Shown here piece by piece: positions 32,690 to 45,486 of a stretch of 64,000 bases of DNA. This stretch comes from Malachius bipustulatus. Its lineage: Eukaryota > Arthropoda > Insecta > Coleoptera > Melyridae. The number at the start of each line of letters is the position of its first letter. Within the stretch, counting starts at the first letter, position 1. The notes beneath the pieces were generated by a model, which saw only the letters and a program-made list of their open reading frames with translations, was not told where the DNA came from and searched no databases. The stretch is from positions 72,164,186 to 72,228,185 of the forward strand of contig OU342630.1 of assembly GCA_910589415.1 (NCBI GenBank), written 5' to 3'. Both the position numbers and the translations under genes were made by a program.

Positions 32690-33680
32690 ATGTATATCTG
32701 ATAGTTGAATCACTAATTTCGGTATAAATAGCGTTATCGTAAAAATGTAATCATTCATTTCAAAATTATAAAAGAAAACGATAATGAGAGTCAAATACAC
32801 ACTGAGTCGGCATGATTTTACTCTGTAATAATAAGGCACCGAATAAGCAAAAAGCTTGAAAACGTGAGAAATAAGTTTTTTTTTAAGAATTGATTAAAAG
32901 GGAGTTAACATTTATAGTGCGCAATTGGATCTCAAGACGACTCATTTAATCGAATATTTACATAAATCTGGAATATTTTGTACGAATTTAGAGAATTGTA
33001 TATTTTTTTCAAAGGCATCGAGATAGAAGAGCCTCACGGCATGCTCAAAGACATGAAAAGCGGACTTGCCCACTCGTTAAATTAGACCATTTTGTTTTAT
33101 GAGGTTGAAATAAGTGTCAATGAAAGAGTCGTGCTGGATTTGTGATGCCTGGATACATATGTTCCTCATTCTAAAATAGTCAAGGAGAAAGAAATAAATT
33201 TCAAGAACTGAACATCCAGACCAGACTTTTTCCTCTGAATATTACGCAAATATTCTCCTATTTTTGTCACTTTAAAAAGAACGAGATTTCAAAAATTATA
33301 GAACTTCCAACCTCGATAGGTTTCTGTTAGTTATAGGTAGAAAGTAATTTAAAAGTAGATATCGGTCAAGACTCTTGATGAGAGTGTTTAGAAATACAGA
33401 CACCGTTAAAACAGATTTAATGAACAAAATTTTACAGGGATTAGGAGGTATTACTTTTATACTCGTATAATGAGAAATAGCTCTCTGTAGAGTACTTCTT
33501 TGTTAAATATAAAGACGGCAATTAATAAATTAGTTACCGTGGTTTGGTGAAAATGAAAATGGAAAAACCAAATAATAAACTTCTTAGTAACCAATTAATT
33601 AATTATCATTGCCAAACAATTCTAACTTCATTGCTTGGCACATATAAATGAACTGAGAAGAGATTAAGTGGAATATGAAC
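32690..33680. other. No recognisable feature
   Basis: AT-rich spacer; short open frames only. Confidence 0.4.
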
Positions 33681-33683
33681 ATA

Positions 33684-34650
33684 CAGGGTGGCCACTTTCA
33701 ACCGGTTCACCATTTGGATCTCCTAAACCATAGGAGATACAGAGTCGGTTAAATTGGATAAAAGTTTCAGAATTTTATGATTACATACTTATGCCCGTAT
33801 TCACAAACGATAATTTCCTAAATAATTACGTAATTAATTAAATGAGTGAGATGGAGATATACAGTTTTTTTTGCAATAGAATGAGATGGGGATAATTGAT
33901 TACGTAATTATTTAGGAAATTATCGTTTGTGAATACGGGCATTAGAATAAAAAAAAAAATAGGACTTCTTCAGCCGTTGTTAAAATATCCTGAAAAAACT
34001 AATTTTCAGATCTTTTTTATTATTGAAATTTTTTTTTGTAGGTTGACATATAAGTCGTTAAATGCTATCCATTTGACAGCACAAAAATTCTCAACGCCAA
34101 CTAATGTCCAACTATCTATGTAGATCCTAGAGTTTTCATACTTACCTTTTTTATGACCGCTGTAGTTTGTTTTTCATGTCATTAGGCATTAAAAAAATCA
34201 ATTTAACCAAAATTCTACAAAATCAAAAAAAAAAATTTTAAAAATGTAATTCTTCATTTTCGAAAAGAAAATGAAAATGTTTATCTTATAATGCCTTCAG
34301 TGTGACGTCATATTGCTTGGCTTGGTTTCTCGGTGAATGGTTTTTGCTTATAACGTCGTTATTCGATAAAGATATTTTCTTCTTTTTTTCAAAAGTAAAA
34401 ATTTTGTTTTCTTTAAATTTTATAGATTTTTGTTAAATTGATTTTTTTAATGCGTCATGACATGAAAAACCAATATGGCGGCCATAAGAAAAACAAAAAT
34501 TGACTATGAAACCTATGGGACTAGTGGGCTTTCTGTTTTTTCATGATATTACCGCAAAGACTGTATTTTTTTTTTAGATTCTTATTAAACATAAAATTTT
34601 ACAACTTTTTTTTTAATTTAACCGACTCTGTATCTCCTATAGTTTAGGAG
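33684..34650. mobile_element. Fold-back element, family F, carrying a Harbinger MITE
   Basis: The left end is TA|CAGGGTGGCCACTTTC at 33684. Arms pair through family F markers ('ggagatacagagtcggttaa' at 33743 with its inverse near 34615; 'atggcggccataag' at 34475). The left arm is interrupted by the MITE at 33792. The right tip is lost and merges into the next palindrome at 34651. Confidence 0.75.
33792..33941. mobile_element. Harbinger-type MITE, copy 2
   Basis: 150 bp, almost identical to copy 1 at 1519. The target duplication is a perfect TTA (33789-33791 and 33942-33944). It is inserted in the left arm of a fold-back element, so it is younger than that element. Confidence 0.9.
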
Positions 34651-34953
34651 ATACTACACGGTATTTAACTGGACAGCCAAAATGAAACGTCATCTATAAA
34701 ATCGTATTTTAAGCATAAGATAAAGAATAATTCTTTTAAAGATCAAGCTTCGTTTAGGGAATATTTCCAAAATTGTTGTTCAATTACTGAATAAAACATT
34801 TTTATTGCGGCCTTATTACTTTTATATTTTTGATGACATTTTCTAAGCGAGGAGGTCTGATCTTCAAAAAACTTATTCTCTTTTATGCTTAAAATCCGAT
34901 TTTATACATGACGCTTCTCGATTTTGGCTGTTCAGTTACCAAACACGATGTAC
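34651..34953. mobile_element. ~300-bp palindrome, family H
   Basis: Arms 'aactggacagccaaaat' (34667) and 'attttggctgttcagtta' (34921) pair; inner 'ttaagcataagataaagaat' pairs with 'attctcttttatgcttaa'. A single-arm relative is at 43905-44017 and ends ACCAAACACCC|TA. Confidence 0.75.
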
Positions 34954-34962
34954 TTATGCATA

Positions 34963-35732
34963 CAGGGTGCTGCAAAACATGTGTCGGAAAATTGAATGTG
35001 TGATTCCTTGGCGCGTTGTGAGAAAAAAAGTTCCCATTAACATGGGTCCACAAACGTACCGTTTTCGAGATAAGGGTGACAAAAAAAATTCCACAAATTT
35101 GACGATAATTTAGGAACCATTTGAGGTATAAAACTGGACTTTTCTCTTTTAAACTTTTGCCATATCATTAATGGTACCTATGTTTTGAAGAGCTAATTAT
35201 TTTTTTATATGGGAGTGAAACAAATATTTTAAAAAAATTATCAAAAACAAGTATTGTCTAAAACAAAACATGTGACTACTTTTATGTTTTTCATCATAAA
35301 ATGCCGTTTTTCTCGAAGACAATTTACATTAGAGCTTGTGACCGAGAGCACCTTTTTTATGTAAAACATATTGAAAATTTAAAATGTACTTTCATAATGC
35401 CAATTTTCCCAGTGTTTCAGAAATTAGGTGCAAAAAAAAAAAAAAAAAATTTCAAGCAACCCAAAAATCTCCGCCACTGCATATGGAAAGTTATTTAAGT
35501 AGCGCTCAAAACGTCAAAAATATTAATAATAATAAGATGTATACAAAAGTTCAGTTTTATATCTCGAACGGTTCCCGAGATATCGTCAAAAAACTGAAAA
35601 AAAGAAATGATTTTGACAACCCTTTATCTGGAAAACGGTAGGTTTGCTTAATAGGAACTTTTTTCTCAGAACGCTCCGAGAAATCACACCTTTCATTTTC
35701 CGACACATGTTTTGAACTTTTGAAACAGCCTG
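34963..35732. mobile_element. Fold-back element with CAGGGTG tip and TA duplication
   Basis: Left end TA|CAGGGTGCTGCAAAACATGT, right end ACATGTTTTGAA...CAGCCTG|TA. Outer arms of 150-200 bp pair; the interior 35150-35520 is more diverged. Non-coding. The poly-A run near 35431 lies in the loop. Confidence 0.8.
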
Positions 35733-35734
35733 TA

Positions 35735-38148
35735 TATTCATTTCGTTTAACTAATTATTATTGATAAAATATATTTTACTTTTCAGTTCTTGATTTGATA
35801 GGGCAATATTTTTGCAAATGACGCTATTACCTTATTATTTATACTAGGTAGCGACGTCCATGGCGACGCTGGTTGACCTGAAAGTGTCGTAATAATTGAC
35901 TAAGCCCTTATAACGAACAGCGGTTGACATTATAAAAAATAAGTACCTACTTATACACAAGATCTTATAAGAGATGTATTTAAGTTTATTGTGTCTTTAG
36001 ATATAGATATGTCATAATCCTTATGAAAGACACTGCTAGCTGTTGTCAAATAAAATACCCTCTGATGTTTATAATTAAACAATAATTTTTCGCTCATTGG
36101 TTAATTAAGTCAGCAACTCAGTCTTTTGTTTGTTCTATATTTAACCTACTGACTAATATTAATTTATTTTTAGAACGTTATTATATAAAATTGGATTGGA
36201 AGCTTATTAAGTATAACGAACCTTTTTATGAGATTTCTGTTTACACGTATTTTTCCCTAATCGTTACTCATGGGCTTCCAATACAAGAAAGCATAATAAT
36301 TATATGCCACCAAGTCATCTGGAGAAGACATTAACGAATCGATCTTAAGTTAATTATCTTTTTTGATTATGTAAACTTAATAATTCTGCTGAATACAGCT
36401 TAATATTATTAAACTTTTTTAAACTCGATAAAAGTTCTACGTAATTTCTGAAGCTGCAACACCGACGCAACAGCAATCTCAGCAGCGTCGTGTCATTATG
36501 TAGTCAGTCTAATCGATTGCCGTCTTGTACGGAATGCTGCTCGTCTTCCTCATCTCTGCAAATTAAATTTCATGGCCCATTCAACTTGTTGACAGCAATT
36601 TTGATTTGTTTTTTTTTCTCAGAAATTACTTTAATAACACATTCTTAATTCTACTTTTAATTGTTACATCCGAGGAATTCGTCGGAGCTGTAAGGACTTA
36701 AATTATTGTTATCATTCAAGTAGATTTGAACCTTTACAAAGGAATCAAGTTTCTTTGTTTCTGGAGATACAGCTTGATAAAAGAAACTAAATGCAGTTCT
36801 GTGAAGGTAATAATAGACAAAATGAAGATGACAGGGCAAGTAATGAATATGGTGAAAGCAAAAAAAATATGATAAAAGTCGAAAACAAAAGGTTTCATAT
36901 CCAGGTCCGAAGAGCTTTGATTCCTTAAATAATAAACCAAACATAATGTCAAATAAAATTATTTCTACCTAGTCGCCTTTGGATTACATAAATATTAATA
37001 ATAGTGTAATCCAATAATGATTGATCACATTTGACTGAATCAAAAATAGTAGATCTGCCAAAGGTGACCAGATGAATATCATTATGACGAACTTTAAAAG
37101 GTTCAATGAGACCAAAAGAGCTTAGTATAATCCACTTTTCAGAAAACTTCTCTTAAATGTTAGATGTGTTTTTTGATAATTTCCAATAAGTAAGCGCATA
37201 GCAGGGGCCTACTCCACAACACTTTGCAACATTACAGTTTGCACCTTTAAATTTTTTACGAAGCAGGAAATTTGCGCTCAATGCATAATCAGTTAAGTTT
37301 AAAATATAAAATTGCACAGATATAGCAATTTTTTTTTATTTTAGTTCAAGACAATGCAACGTACATTAATAAGTTGTCAAAAAATGAAAAGTAAATAGTT
37401 TCACAGTTTTTATTGTGGAATTGGTCCCTGGTGGTCAGAAATAAATATATTTGTGTCAAAAATTTAAATTTGACAAAATGGAGGCACTTCTGGGATGTAT
37501 GATGTATGAAGATTATCAGACCTCCGTGATTATAAATCCTATGATAATCCTATGATTTAAAAGTAAATTTATTTGAGAGAAAATAAAAAAAATGTCCCGG
37601 GCGCGGAATTAAATTTTCGTCATTCGCGGACAGAAAGATTATGTTGTGTTGTCGTGCTCGTCATCATGACATTTTCGAGAATTAAATACTTACCTACGTA
37701 AAGTTTGATATGTATGAAAATGTGAACAATGCGATTATCGTTGTCACCTTATTATACTCACGTTGTGTGTAAACTAATGACCAATGAGTAAATTTCGTTT
37801 CGAAGTCGGAGGGAAAAAAATTTTTAAAAGTGAAAGATAATGAATCATATCAGGTGTGTTGATTAACTAAAGTATTTCTCAGATAAGTATATTATGAATT
37901 TCGGTACGCTACAAGGATTACAAATTCAGTGATACCAAATTTCGGGCGTATGCGAGTTCGACCAAGATACTCAATTTTAATCCCTTAACGTCGAACTCAA
38001 GGATTAACATTCGTTCCGGTCATAAAACACGAAATTGGAGAATTTCTTGAAATTATGAACTGCTTACCTTCCATAGTTGCCAAACTGACCTTTAATAAGA
38101 AGGTCTGAATATTTGTGTCAGTCACGAGATATAAAATAACACATAATA
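35735..38148. other. AT-rich spacer, no recognisable gene
   Basis: 2.4 kb without a supported gene or long inverted repeat. The longest open frames (about 36657-36952, minus) are low-complexity hydrophobic and overlap one another, which argues against coding. Confidence 0.45.
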
Positions 38149-38298
38149 TGCCCGTATTCACAAACGATAATTTCCTATATAATTACGTAATCAATTATCT
38201 CCATCTCATTCTAATGCTAAAAAACTGTATATCTTCATCCCATTTATTTAATTATTTTCGGGATATAACAGGACAGGAATGCTTTGTAAATACGGGCA
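38149..38298. mobile_element. Harbinger-type MITE, copy 3 (inverted)
   Basis: 150 bp with TGCCCGTATTCACAAACG at the left and the decayed TTTGTAAATACGGGCA at the right; the interior is in the opposite orientation to copies 1 and 2. Flanks ATA/TTT give no clean duplication. It is the oldest-looking copy. Confidence 0.8.
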
Positions 38299-38299
38299 T

Positions 38300-39748
38300 T
38301 TTAGGTACTTAAATATAGAGTTGTTACTTCAAATTCAAAGTATGTATGCAATAATTCCTATTTACTTTTACATTTCAGAATTTTTAACTTTCATTTTCAT
38401 GACTGGCATGGTTGGATTATTTATGTCTGTCTTATTGAACAGAAAAAGAGTAACATTGTTTTGAGTTTTTTTCATATCATAAAAAATAATTAATTAGATA
38501 CCTATTTCCTCAGGTTTAATAAATTATGCTAGAGAAAAAAATAACCGCATAAGGTCTTACATCGTAAACAGTAAAATTTTAAGGAACAGTTATTGCGGGT
38601 GTCATAAATAACATTTCCATGCCTTATGAGTATTCACACTGCAATTGTATTATTGCAGGCTGCAGGTAACAAAAGATGTACCTACCTAAATTTTTGGAAG
38701 GACTTTACCTGCCTACAGACTTCTCACGATGGTTGTTACTTGTAAGTTTCGTTACTTTATTGGGAATAAGAATAATAAACAGCTTTTGCTTTTCAAAATC
38801 ATAATTTTCTCTTATTAGTGAAGGTAATATTTATTTATTCTTTTTAATTTGAACTTTATTATCGCATTTTCTAAATTAAAGTGAAATATCCTGTATATAC
38901 CGACAATATATAGTGCAAAGTATGTTTATACAGGCCGCCAAAAAGTTCGCACTATACGGAAAAATTTTATTTTCATCTTTTTTTATTTTTTTTTTTTTGT
39001 AAAACAAATATTATAAACATAAGCTATAGAAGTGTTGCAGGGATGAACCAGTCTGTAAAACAAAAACACTGCTAAAGATATTTTGTTCAGTCTGGCAACA
39101 ATGCAACTAGTCTAAAAATTCTCAGGTAAGTAGGTGCTTGGTCGAACTCACCCATGGGATTAAAGCACAGCGGGGTATTTTGGTCGAACTGGTATCCTCC
39201 GCAAATTTCAGCTATAATAACGATATTCAAGCATTTATTGTTTATTTCGAACTGTCAGGATATCATCTTCATCTAATATATTGTTTTCAGCTGAAGTATT
39301 TTTTTTATTATCTGAGCGTTTTCTATAGGTATAGAGTGTGGAAGTAACAAATTTGGCACCTACCATAACCGAACTTTCCAAATTAAATCTACTACGCCTT
39401 TGTGTTTAATTACAGCGGCAACTAATGATGCGCACCTGGACCTGGCATAAAAAGCATTATAGGTGCTGATTAATAGCACGGTTTCCATCATACATCGTTG
39501 TAAAGGTTTTATCTGAACATTCTTTTAAGTACGGCAATTTTTACTGAAGAGATTTCGCTGCAGAAAATATATAAGAATTGATGTCTTTTTCAGTTAATTG
39601 AACGTATACATATTATACGAACACTTTTGTTCATTTTATTATTATCAATTAGGTATACCTAATTACATTAAACAACGTTCTCATGCTGAGTTTGACAATA
39701 AAATTGATCTGTGACTTTTAGTCCAAGCAATATGGGTAGGTCTTGACA
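38300..39748. other. No recognisable feature
   Basis: AT-rich spacer. A CCTGTATA...ATACAGG-like pair near 38890-38935 could be a relic of CAGGGTG-type tips. Confidence 0.35.
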
Positions 39749-40430
39749 GCCAAAAGGTCAAGGAGAGTTCTAATTTAATAGATTTGTACATCAGTTCGGT
39801 GCCCTCGTAATATTGCGAGATTACGACATTGAGCGACCGCCGCTTGCGCCGCCATAGGTATTGGAAAAATTGTACAGAAAACCAGTTTTTCGAGAATATC
39901 TTTTCTCCAACCCCACTTACGTTAAAAACTGCTACAACAAAAATTATAAAGCATAAAATTTGCTGCAAATTTTGTAGGAAATAGCGCCTTTTAGGGTTTT
40001 TCGAGGGTACAAAGTATAAAGACCCTTTACGAACATCTGCCGGTCGTCCATGCTCCGGGGAAATACGCGGGAAATACCGGTACCGCGGACACCTTTATAC
40101 CTAATGAATTGTGTTGATCTACGACAACTGCAGCAGCGCCACCATCCGTAAGTGGGTGACACTGAAAGGCATATTTGATGAAACATGGCGGTGAAAAAAA
40201 ACTCGTAAGCGTAATAATTAGAGGGATGACATTTGTATTACGAATTAGTAAAACATCAAGTGACAAACAATTCATCTGAATAAAAAATATTTCCTTCAAA
40301 AGTTACAGGAAATTGTACGCTCTATATACCATTTTTTCAATATGGCCGCGCGAGCGGAAACTCGGAATATTAACGAGGACATCGAACTGTATAAATCTAC
40401 CAAATTAGCACCATCCTTGACCTTTTGTAC
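39749..40430. mobile_element. ~680-bp GC-richer fold-back element
   Basis: Outer arms 'ccaaaaggtcaagga' (39750) and 'tccttgaccttttg' (40413) pair. Inner parts such as 'accgccgcttgcgccgccat' pair with 'atggccgcgcgagcgga'. It is richer in CpG than its neighbours. Short open frames on the minus strand here, one starting with a hydrophobic MQQILCFIIFVVAVF, follow the palindrome and are probably not genes. Confidence 0.7.
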
Positions 40431-41959
40431 CGAAAGCCCCCTTTTATGTATTTATTGACTGATCTATTTATTGATTTATTTCTTAATACTTGGAAAGTAA
40501 TATATTCATTCCTACTATAATTTCGACGGCTTTTGGAACTGTTCTCCAATTAGATTTTTTTTTTAATTAATTTCCTATATTTTCCACATAGCGTTCTAGA
40601 GACGTTCCTTTTCATATTCGAGACATTATGTCCGGGTGAGTATATTTTCTAGAAGTTTCCAAGAGAGAAATTCCCGAGTTGTCTTTTAAACCTACAGTCG
40701 TGTGTTGTGGAGGCGCTAAATCTAAGATTAGTGGCTCATCGCGATGTTTCTGGTGGCATTTGCTCCATGCGCAAAAGGCTCAAAAGCTTTTTTGTTGATA
40801 TAATTACCCTGATATAAAGACCGTAGCATCTCAGGGTAACATTTTAGGGAATAGGTGCTTGTACTTAAATGTCTTCTTTCATGGCATTAAGTATCTCCTA
40901 CCAATTTTGTTCCATAATTCTTAGTCATCCTGTATATGTACAATGTGTCACCTGCTCAAATCATCAGGAGTCGTATAAGGCATGAAAAATAGGTAGATTT
41001 AAAAGCTTATCGTAAATTCATATTTTTTCGATATAGCATTGGTTAACAACTCTGTGACAGTCCACCATTCAGATATCTAAAATTCGATTTAAAAAAGTTA
41101 TTTATGACCTCAATGCTCATATCAGGAATTTTGTTCAATACCAATAACTGATGATATTTATTGTGGAATGATACCCTGAAATGGCAACAATCGTAATTTT
41201 TTCTGTTATCAATATCTGAACTGATTCACAGGAGTAAAAATGGCAAAATATTCGCATCCATATTTCAGGTTTGTCAATATTTTCAAATAATTATTGTTTT
41301 TGAGAATTCTTGAACTTGATAGTTTCTTCCGTAGAAATAAAGCACTAGAGTGAAGTTCACACCTGAAAATGAAACTAAAATCTACCAGTTTGAATATTTA
41401 TATCTAGTTGATCCCATTTCAGACAGTTTCACACCCGATCGATGATGATGAAATCAAAACGAAAACAAAAATGCAAAAATATTTTAAGGAAGCATAGTTT
41501 CAATTATTGTACTATGGTTTAACAAATCTTTTTGATAGATTTTTCGTCCTGCTAAATGGTCTTTGGGACAGAGTAATCTCAGAACTTTATGAAGAGTTCG
41601 TGTGAGCTCTAGAACTAATAGACACTCAAATATTACGTAAGAATGGGAAGCTAAAGATCCCTTAATCTTCTCTGTATCTTCTCTGAAGATACCTTAGGTA
41701 GATGTCCTCTCAGTCGAGAGGTTCCACTTCTGATTTAGATTTTAAGATGATTTTTTAACTTTTTAATTGATTCACAACACTATCTTATAGTATAGACCTT
41801 TGTACTAAACGTGAAAGTCTCTAATAGCAAGAGCAAGGAAACTCGAGACACATCTGACATTTAAATCCGCAATGATCGATAGAATGCATTTATAATCCCA
41901 TACGCACGCCTTCTACTCAATTTTATTATTAAAACAATCAAGGCAAGATTTTATAGTGT
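40431..41959. other. No recognisable gene
   Basis: Mostly AT-rich. A more balanced stretch near 40690-40800 could hold a decayed coding fragment, but no domain was recognised. Confidence 0.35.
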
Positions 41960-42060
41960 AAAAGTTCAGCTCCAGTATTACCTATATCTGTTGATCCTCT
42001 TCCGGCTCCGGCTAGTTCATCGACAGCCTCGAGCCTCGGCACCCAAACAAGTATCTTCTT
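41960..42060 (-). pseudogene. LINE RNase H fragment
   Basis: The minus frame reads ILVWVPRLEAVDELAGAGRG then STDIGNTGAEL. This resembles the RNase H end of insect LINEs (WVP-x6-8-GNEAADELA-x-x-G-x-G), with the H-x-G-x-x-GN loop deleted between WVP and EAVDELA. Compare the intact version at 5340-6044. It is a small, GC-richer island in AT-rich DNA. No flanking RT sequence was recognised. Confidence 0.4.
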
Positions 42061-43904
42061 TGTACCCTGTCAATATAGGACACAAAAACATAAACAATCT
42101 CTATCACTGCAGCCAAGTATCATAGTGAACATTACGCATACCACAGTAGAACAACTTTTTTTTCTTGGTGTTCATGAATTTTACTGGAATCGCTATAAGT
42201 TGTCAGTAATCAATATTCGAGATTATATTTCTCTTTATAAAGAATTCGTTAGCAAAAAGAGCATTGAAAAAGTTTCATATTCGGCCTGTACCCGTATCAA
42301 AATTTAAAGTCAAAAATCATAGAGTGTGGTAACGAAATATATGAACCAATTAATCTAGTCTAGGATGCTATTATTTCGGAAATGTAGTCCTGAATAATGA
42401 ACGAGGATCGGAGCAAACTCAATTTGATTTGCAATTCAGGGCTATTATTACAGACTTGCGGGTATGCTATATACATTCCTATTTCATTCTAATCTAACCT
42501 CTATTTCCTCTGTATAGGCACGAATTATATTTCCTTTTGCAGACATCTTTTAATAGAGTTTTACAAAGATAACTTACAAAAACAAAACCTTATTCAGTTT
42601 ATCGCTAACTTATGAGTCACTATCTCCGCGTTCGATGCACTTATATTTCTCGTAAATCAATAAAGAGAAACGTCTAGAATGATTCCACCACACTCATTTC
42701 ACACGAACACAATAAAATCAACGGGCTAACCTAAATATCGACAGATAAATAAAATAAACAATGATAGGTAAATGAGATTAAATGACTTTCTAGATAATTC
42801 TCATTATTAATTCAATGCATTAACTGACCTTGCGTGGTTCTTGATAATAATCAAATAAAGTTAAAACTTGGCGTAAATAAATAGTTTACCTTAATTTACG
42901 CAGAACATCAACATGTTTTCGTAAAAATATCATTATATTATAACGTCCCAATTTGAGACGACATGTTGATAAAACGCTTTACGAGATTCAGAAGGGATGT
43001 TTTATTGCGTGTTCAAGTTTAGATTTTTGCAGTTTATTTCTACATAATGTCATAATAAAGAATTTATGAAAAGAGTTTTTTACTATTATTTTCTATTGTG
43101 AAGGTTTTATGCCTATTTTAAGTAAATTTTCACATTTATGGAATCAAATAAATGTAAGCAAGTTGGTGAATTATTTACTAGCGGCTGCATTATACACCAA
43201 CAAGATGAAGTAAGTTATATGTTAGCCAGATTTATCACATCTACGCCCCAACATTCAAGATAATTTGATTTCAAGCAGTTTATGTAAGGCACACGCAGAA
43301 AACGTTACAGCAGAGGTTACAGCAACCAAATCACTCTAAGTGTTTGGTTTCAACTTTCAAGACGCAAGTAGTTTGACTAGTTTGTATTAGGATAGTTTAG
43401 CTTTTGTCTACAAAATTTTCACACGAAAATTGTTTTATTATATTATATGGATTCGAAGTCAGCATTCTTTACTACAAAAACCAAAGTTAGTCTCCCAATT
43501 AGTTTAATTAAGGACCAGAGACACTCGACCTTGCGTCATCGTGGATTCTAATGAAAAAATCAGGAATATTAGTTTGCATGTGGGTCGGTGAGGAGAGCTA
43601 ATGCTGTCAAGAGAAATCCTGTGCCCTGTACCCTAATTAAATATTGAAAGAAAAATATTGAAATTTTTTAAAAGGCAAAAATCGTTATTTGTACGCAAAC
43701 TATAAGATTTCTCACGTTTATAAAAGTGTGCGGGAAAGTGACATAAAGCATAGGTACGCAAAGTTCATTACCGTACAATTTTGCAGTGACGTTGACGTTT
43801 AAATAGTCCAAATGATTAGCGATGAATAGTCCAAACCATAGAGTAAACACTATGTAGGATCACCTAAATAGACAACATTCGATGACAATATAAGTACATT
43901 ATAT
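42061..43904. other. No recognisable feature
   Basis: AT-rich spacer without supported features. Confidence 0.4.
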
Positions 43905-44017
43905 TTCTTAAGCGAAGGTCTGATCTCGAAAAAAATTATTAATTTTCTTATGTTTAAAAAACGATTTTGATTTTTATATTACGTTGGACTTGGGCTATCC
44001 AGTTACCAAACACCCTA
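43905..44017 (+). repeat. Single arm of palindrome family H
   Basis: Shares a 'gcgaaggtctgatct' block and the end CAGTTACCAAACACCC|TA with the right arm of 34651-34953. The other arm is missing. Confidence 0.65.
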
Positions 44018-44361
44018 TACACCGTGTTTTAAATTAAGTCGGCACTATTGCTAACTTCGTTATTATTTAAGCTAGAAAGTCGGTTAAATTAGCAAACTAG
44101 TAGTATTTTTTCTCCTGAATAAAATGGCGAAAACAGAAAAACAATTGAACATCGCGTTTTTGAGATATTTATAAAAATGCATATTTTTCAATGGAACACC
44201 CTGTATATTTTTAGATGGATCGGTTGCAATTTTGTTTTAAGAAAAAGTCTCTATGCACTATGATCCTAAAATAAAAAAATTTTACAACACAAACAAGTTC
44301 TGTTACTTGCGAGGTTGTTTGTTTATTTAAAATTAAATCCTTTTCAAGATAAACACGCTTA

Positions 44362-44410
44362 TTTTTAGTGTATTTTTTAATAAAAAAAATACACTATTGA
44401 GGACGACATA
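44362..44410 (+). mobile_element. 5'-end fragment of the Helentron-like element
   Basis: TTAGTGTATTTTTTAATAAA followed by AATACACTATTGAGGACGAC: the complete 5' hairpin and adjoining block of copies A-C. It is present only in the left arm of the palindrome. Confidence 0.7.
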
Positions 44411-45407
44411 ATTTTTTTACCTTTTATTATGTGGGTACACTAAATTACAATACTTAATAATTGAACCCTATGAACCCTACAACGTTGTTAGTGTTAAAAG
44501 TAAATTTTGCGAGAAGTCGAAATAAACATTTTTTGTGAACCAATACCTATAGTACAGGGTGTCAATTTGAAAACTTGCCACCCCCAAATTCTTCCTTGAA
44601 AATTTTTTTTCAAAGAAATCCCGGAACAGGTCAATTTTTAAATTTAATTTATGTTGTATTGACGTAAAAATATTTTATACAGGGTGTTCCTTGACTCAGT
44701 AATGACGACATTGTCGATTTTTTTAAATGGGACACCTGTATATTATTACATTTTCAGATTGTCTGAGAAAATCCAGTAGGAATGGTTTTTATAGTTGCAG
44801 CTTACATTGAGTAGGTTATGAGTTATAAACAAATGAAAATCGCAATTTTCCATTTTGAAAGCAGTGTACATCGGACACGGCTCTAAATATCGGAAAACGG
44901 CTTACATGTCCCTATCTTAACTTTTGAAGCGATATCCTATGATGTAGATGAAATTTTTATACAGGGTCATCAAAAGTCTGATAATTTTCGTCACCCTGTA
45001 TGAAAATTTCATCCACACAATAGGATACCGCTTGAAAAGTTAAGATAGGAACATGTAAGCCGTTTTCCGATATCTGTAGCCGTTTTCAAAACAAGCTGCT
45101 TTGAAAATGAAAAACTGCGATTTTCATTTGTTTATAACTCGTAAGCTACTCAGTTTAAACTGTAACTGTAAAAACAATTTATATTGGATTTTCTCGGACA
45201 ATCTGAAATTGTATCAATATACAGGTGTCCCATTCAAAAAAATAGACCATGTCGTCGTCACTGAGTCAAGGAACACCCTGTATACATTTTATTTACGCCA
45301 ATAGAACATAAATTACAATAAAAAATTGACCTGTTTCGGGATTTCTTTGAAAAAAAATTTACAAGGAAGAATTCGGGGGTGGCAAGTTTTCAAATTGACA
45401 CCCTGTA

Positions 45408-45486
45408 TATCAGCTTACAAACATTAATATATTAATGTTAATTAATGAATATAAGTAATTAATATATTAATGTTTGTAAGCTGATA
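45408..45486. mobile_element. 79-bp Tc1/mariner-type MITE with visible empty site
   Basis: Ends TATCAGCTTACAAACATTAA and its inverse, ~30-bp terminal repeats, flanked by TA (45406-45407 and 45487-45488). The opposite palindrome arm at 44545-44560 reads CTATAGTACAGGGTG, that is one TA and no insert, which is the empty site. Confidence 0.85.

Noticed and set aside
36657..36952. Two overlapping minus-strand frames of 95 and 72 residues
   Set aside because: Low-complexity hydrophobic/aromatic composition typical of T-rich DNA read in frame, mutually overlapping, no splice or promoter signals.
39681..39968. 95-residue frame with a signal-peptide-like start (MQQILCFIIFVVAVF)
   Set aside because: Lies across the arm of a palindromic element; the hydrophobic start comes from the T-rich arm and the rest shows no secreted-protein features.
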